Positions 62,501-64,000 of a DNA stretch of 64,000 nt are shown here, piece after piece. Position numbers and translations under genes: made by a program. The stretch is from the NCBI RefSeq assembly GCF_042242105.1, contig NC_092016.1:5255501-5319500 (forward strand), read 5' to 3'. The notes beneath the pieces are model-generated. The model did no database searches. It was not told the DNA's origin and worked only from the letters and a program-made list of their open reading frames with translations. The first letter of the stretch is position 1, and every line of letters starts with the position of its first letter. Origin of the DNA: Pempheris klunzingeri (taxonomy: Eukaryota; Chordata; Actinopteri; Acropomatiformes; Pempheridae).

Positions 62501-63832
62501 GGTATACCACAACAAAAAAATTTCAGTGTCTCAATAAATTGGGATGTGGCCAAAGGACGTCCACTCCTCTCCTTTCTGTGACTCTTCCAGTCTCTGTATC
62601 ACTGTTCCAACCTCCTGATGACACTCTGTGACCCTCTAAGCTCAGTGAACACCTCCGTCTGAGGACTTCCTGTTTGAAGCCTCCAGTGTTGAGGTGCTGC
62701 TGATCAACTGTTAGGTGTCGTCTTGGTCTCATGATGTCAGAATGTGAACAGCACGATGAGGAGGACTGTTTAAATACCAGTTCTAACTGAAGCAGGAAAT
62801 GTATTGGTGGATTCATGGATCAAACCTGTTGTGAATGTTGCTGTTAAGCTTCTTGTTAGAGAACAGCAGCTGGTGCAGAAAGTACTGAAACACTGAACAG
62901 TTGGACATGTGCATTCAAAGGTTTAGAGAAGGTCACATTAAGTTCACCTGGAAAGTTTAGAATGCATTTTAGGTTCATCCTGAAATTTCACCTGAAAGCC
63001 GAATATCCCTAACTTTTTGTGAGTAGTGTATGTTGGCAATTAGAAAAAAGAAAAATCAAGTTCTTTATTTGTCATGTGCACAACAATTTAAGTGAAGCCG
63101 TCATTGGTAATAGACGTCTGCATTACAGTGGGTATTTTCTGCATGCTATAATTTCCATAATTCAGTTTAATATGTAAATGTTTATACATTTTATGTATTC
63201 TACAAAGGTTTTTTTAGTTTTAAAATTTTTTTTTTATTGCAATTTAACTTTGACTGTAAAAGTAATTGTTCAACAATACTTATTACATCTATAATTTAAC
63301 CATTTGTCAGTCCATAAAATTGTCAAGCGTACATGATAGTGGTGATAAAATTTTACAATATGGTGTAAATAATTGCATGGCAGAATACCATTAAATTTAG
63401 ACGTAAAAATGTAATGATCAGTCATTTTTGTTATAGCTCGAGATAGGAGTGATAGGTATCCAATTACTTTGATAAATCGGTTCATCAATCAAAATTTAGT
63501 CTGTGTTTTAATCGGCTAAACGAAAAACCTTCAATAAGGCTTCTAAGTACACAACTCCATACAAGTGTACTGAGTATCACACCATTTGGTTGTAATATCT
63601 TTAAAATAAGCCAAAACAAGACACTAAAATTTGGGCATTTGAACAAAACTACAGAGTTTTTAAAAAAACAAGTTACCTTATTGTGAGGATCTGCGTCTGC
63701 AGATCTGAGTTCTTCTTCTTCAGCTCCTCCATCTCCTTCTCCATTTCAGTGGATCGCACTCCCACCACCTGATCGGCAGTCACACCTCGAGCCTTCAGCT
63801 TCTTCTGCAGTGCACTCTTCTCTTGCTCCAGT
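56560..63832 (-). CDS. cep290: Centrosomal protein 290, C-terminal part (gene continues beyond the window)
   Basis: CEP290 is a very long coiled-coil protein of centriolar satellites and the ciliary transition zone, where it gates ciliary entry; human loss causes Joubert, Meckel and Leber phenotypes. Thirteen exons, 5' to 3': 63677-63832, 61978-62101, 60568-61164, 60097-60231, 59575-59661, 59171-59335, 58957-59079, 58620-58789, 58186-58327, 57463-57536, 57126-57199, 56905-56955, 56560-56804. Phases agree throughout and encode about 713 residues. Recognisable segments include LKARGVTADQVVGVRS, QKENLKLASENLELRFQLEQ, KDLPRLK, ELERTIGLMKKVVERVQREN, KTKGMEKIMMENERLRKE, SKAWKASVVTRM and FDPTFFDEIEDLKYNYNLEV near the C-terminus. 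The protein ends VEIPRVSMS, shorter than the human tail. Exon 60568-61164 is an acidic non-coiled insertion. The donor of exon 58186-58327 runs into a 38-bp tandem repeat. Confidence 0.95.
57998..58188. repeat. 38-bp minisatellite, about 5 copies
   Basis: The unit 'tgactgttactaaactaaac', then 'agtgagttagtctgtacc', is repeated about five times with almost no variation (one copy has 'aaattaatc' for 'aaactaaac'). It overlaps the splice donor of cep290 exon 58186-58327. Confidence 0.97.
62321..63030 (-). mobile_element. Tc1/mariner-type non-autonomous element with perfect 28-bp inverted repeats
   Basis: The ends at 62321-62348 and 63003-63030 are exact reverse complements (28 bp), beginning TACACTACTCACAAAAAGTT and flanked by TA, the mariner target. 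Similarity continues inward imperfectly (CAGGTGAAAT near both ends). On the minus strand, about 62530-62740 carries a frame-broken relic of a Tc1-like transposase N-terminus (RPRRHLTVDQQ, and in another frame RLATS/SGRPLATS-like text). It is 710 bp, cannot encode an active transposase, and is inserted in a cep290 intron. Confidence 0.85.
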
Positions 63833-64000
63833 CTGCACAGACCAAAAAATATGACAACTACACCCTCTTGTTATGATTATTGTTCGACCTAAATCGATTG
63901 ATGAAGCAACTGACAGAAAACTAGCTTGCAGCTATCATGATAAACAATTGATTGTTTTAAATTTCTCTAATGTGATAATTGCAGCTTTTCTTTGTTTAGT

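Overview
The window looks like nuclear DNA of a ray-finned (teleost) fish. It has split vertebrate genes with GT-AG introns, and repeats of kinds common in teleosts: Tc1/mariner-like and hAT-like MITEs, LINE 3' tails, (GT)n and (ATCT)n arrays. There is no bacterial, viral or CRISPR signature. I joined exons by hand from reading frame and splice phase. Every exon set described closes in frame.

Layout: 1-13,640 is gene-free AT-rich DNA with a few decayed transposon pieces and microsatellites. 13,640-29,040 holds eif4g2 (DAP5/p97/NAT1), plus strand: a CCAAT-rich promoter, a non-AUG (GTG) start at 15,170, 20 coding exons (903 codons), a probable intronic C/D snoRNA (SNORD97-like) and a long 3'UTR. 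29,770-38,257 holds an 8-exon, 443-residue coiled-coil protein gene, minus strand, that I could not assign to a family. 42,548-46,087 holds lyve1, plus strand: a hyaluronan-receptor Link domain, mucin-like stalk and membrane anchor, 352 residues. 47,044-55,460 holds rlig1 (C12orf29, RNA 5'-phosphate/3'-OH ligase), plus strand, 7 exons, 319 residues. 56,560-63,832 holds the 3' part of cep290, minus strand: 13 exons, about 713 C-terminal residues, running off the right edge.

The genes are not an operon-like system. They act in cap-independent translation (eif4g2), lymphatic hyaluronan binding (lyve1), RNA repair (rlig1) and the ciliary transition zone (cep290). The rlig1/cep290 tail-to-tail pair matches human 12q21, while eif4g2 and lyve1 match human 11p15, so the window spans a junction between two mammalian synteny blocks. 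The most unusual things seen are a 597-nt in-frame acidic exon in cep290 not matched in mammalian CEP290 as I recall it, a 38-bp tandem repeat that copies a cep290 splice donor five times, and a nested direct-repeat structure in rlig1 intron 1.
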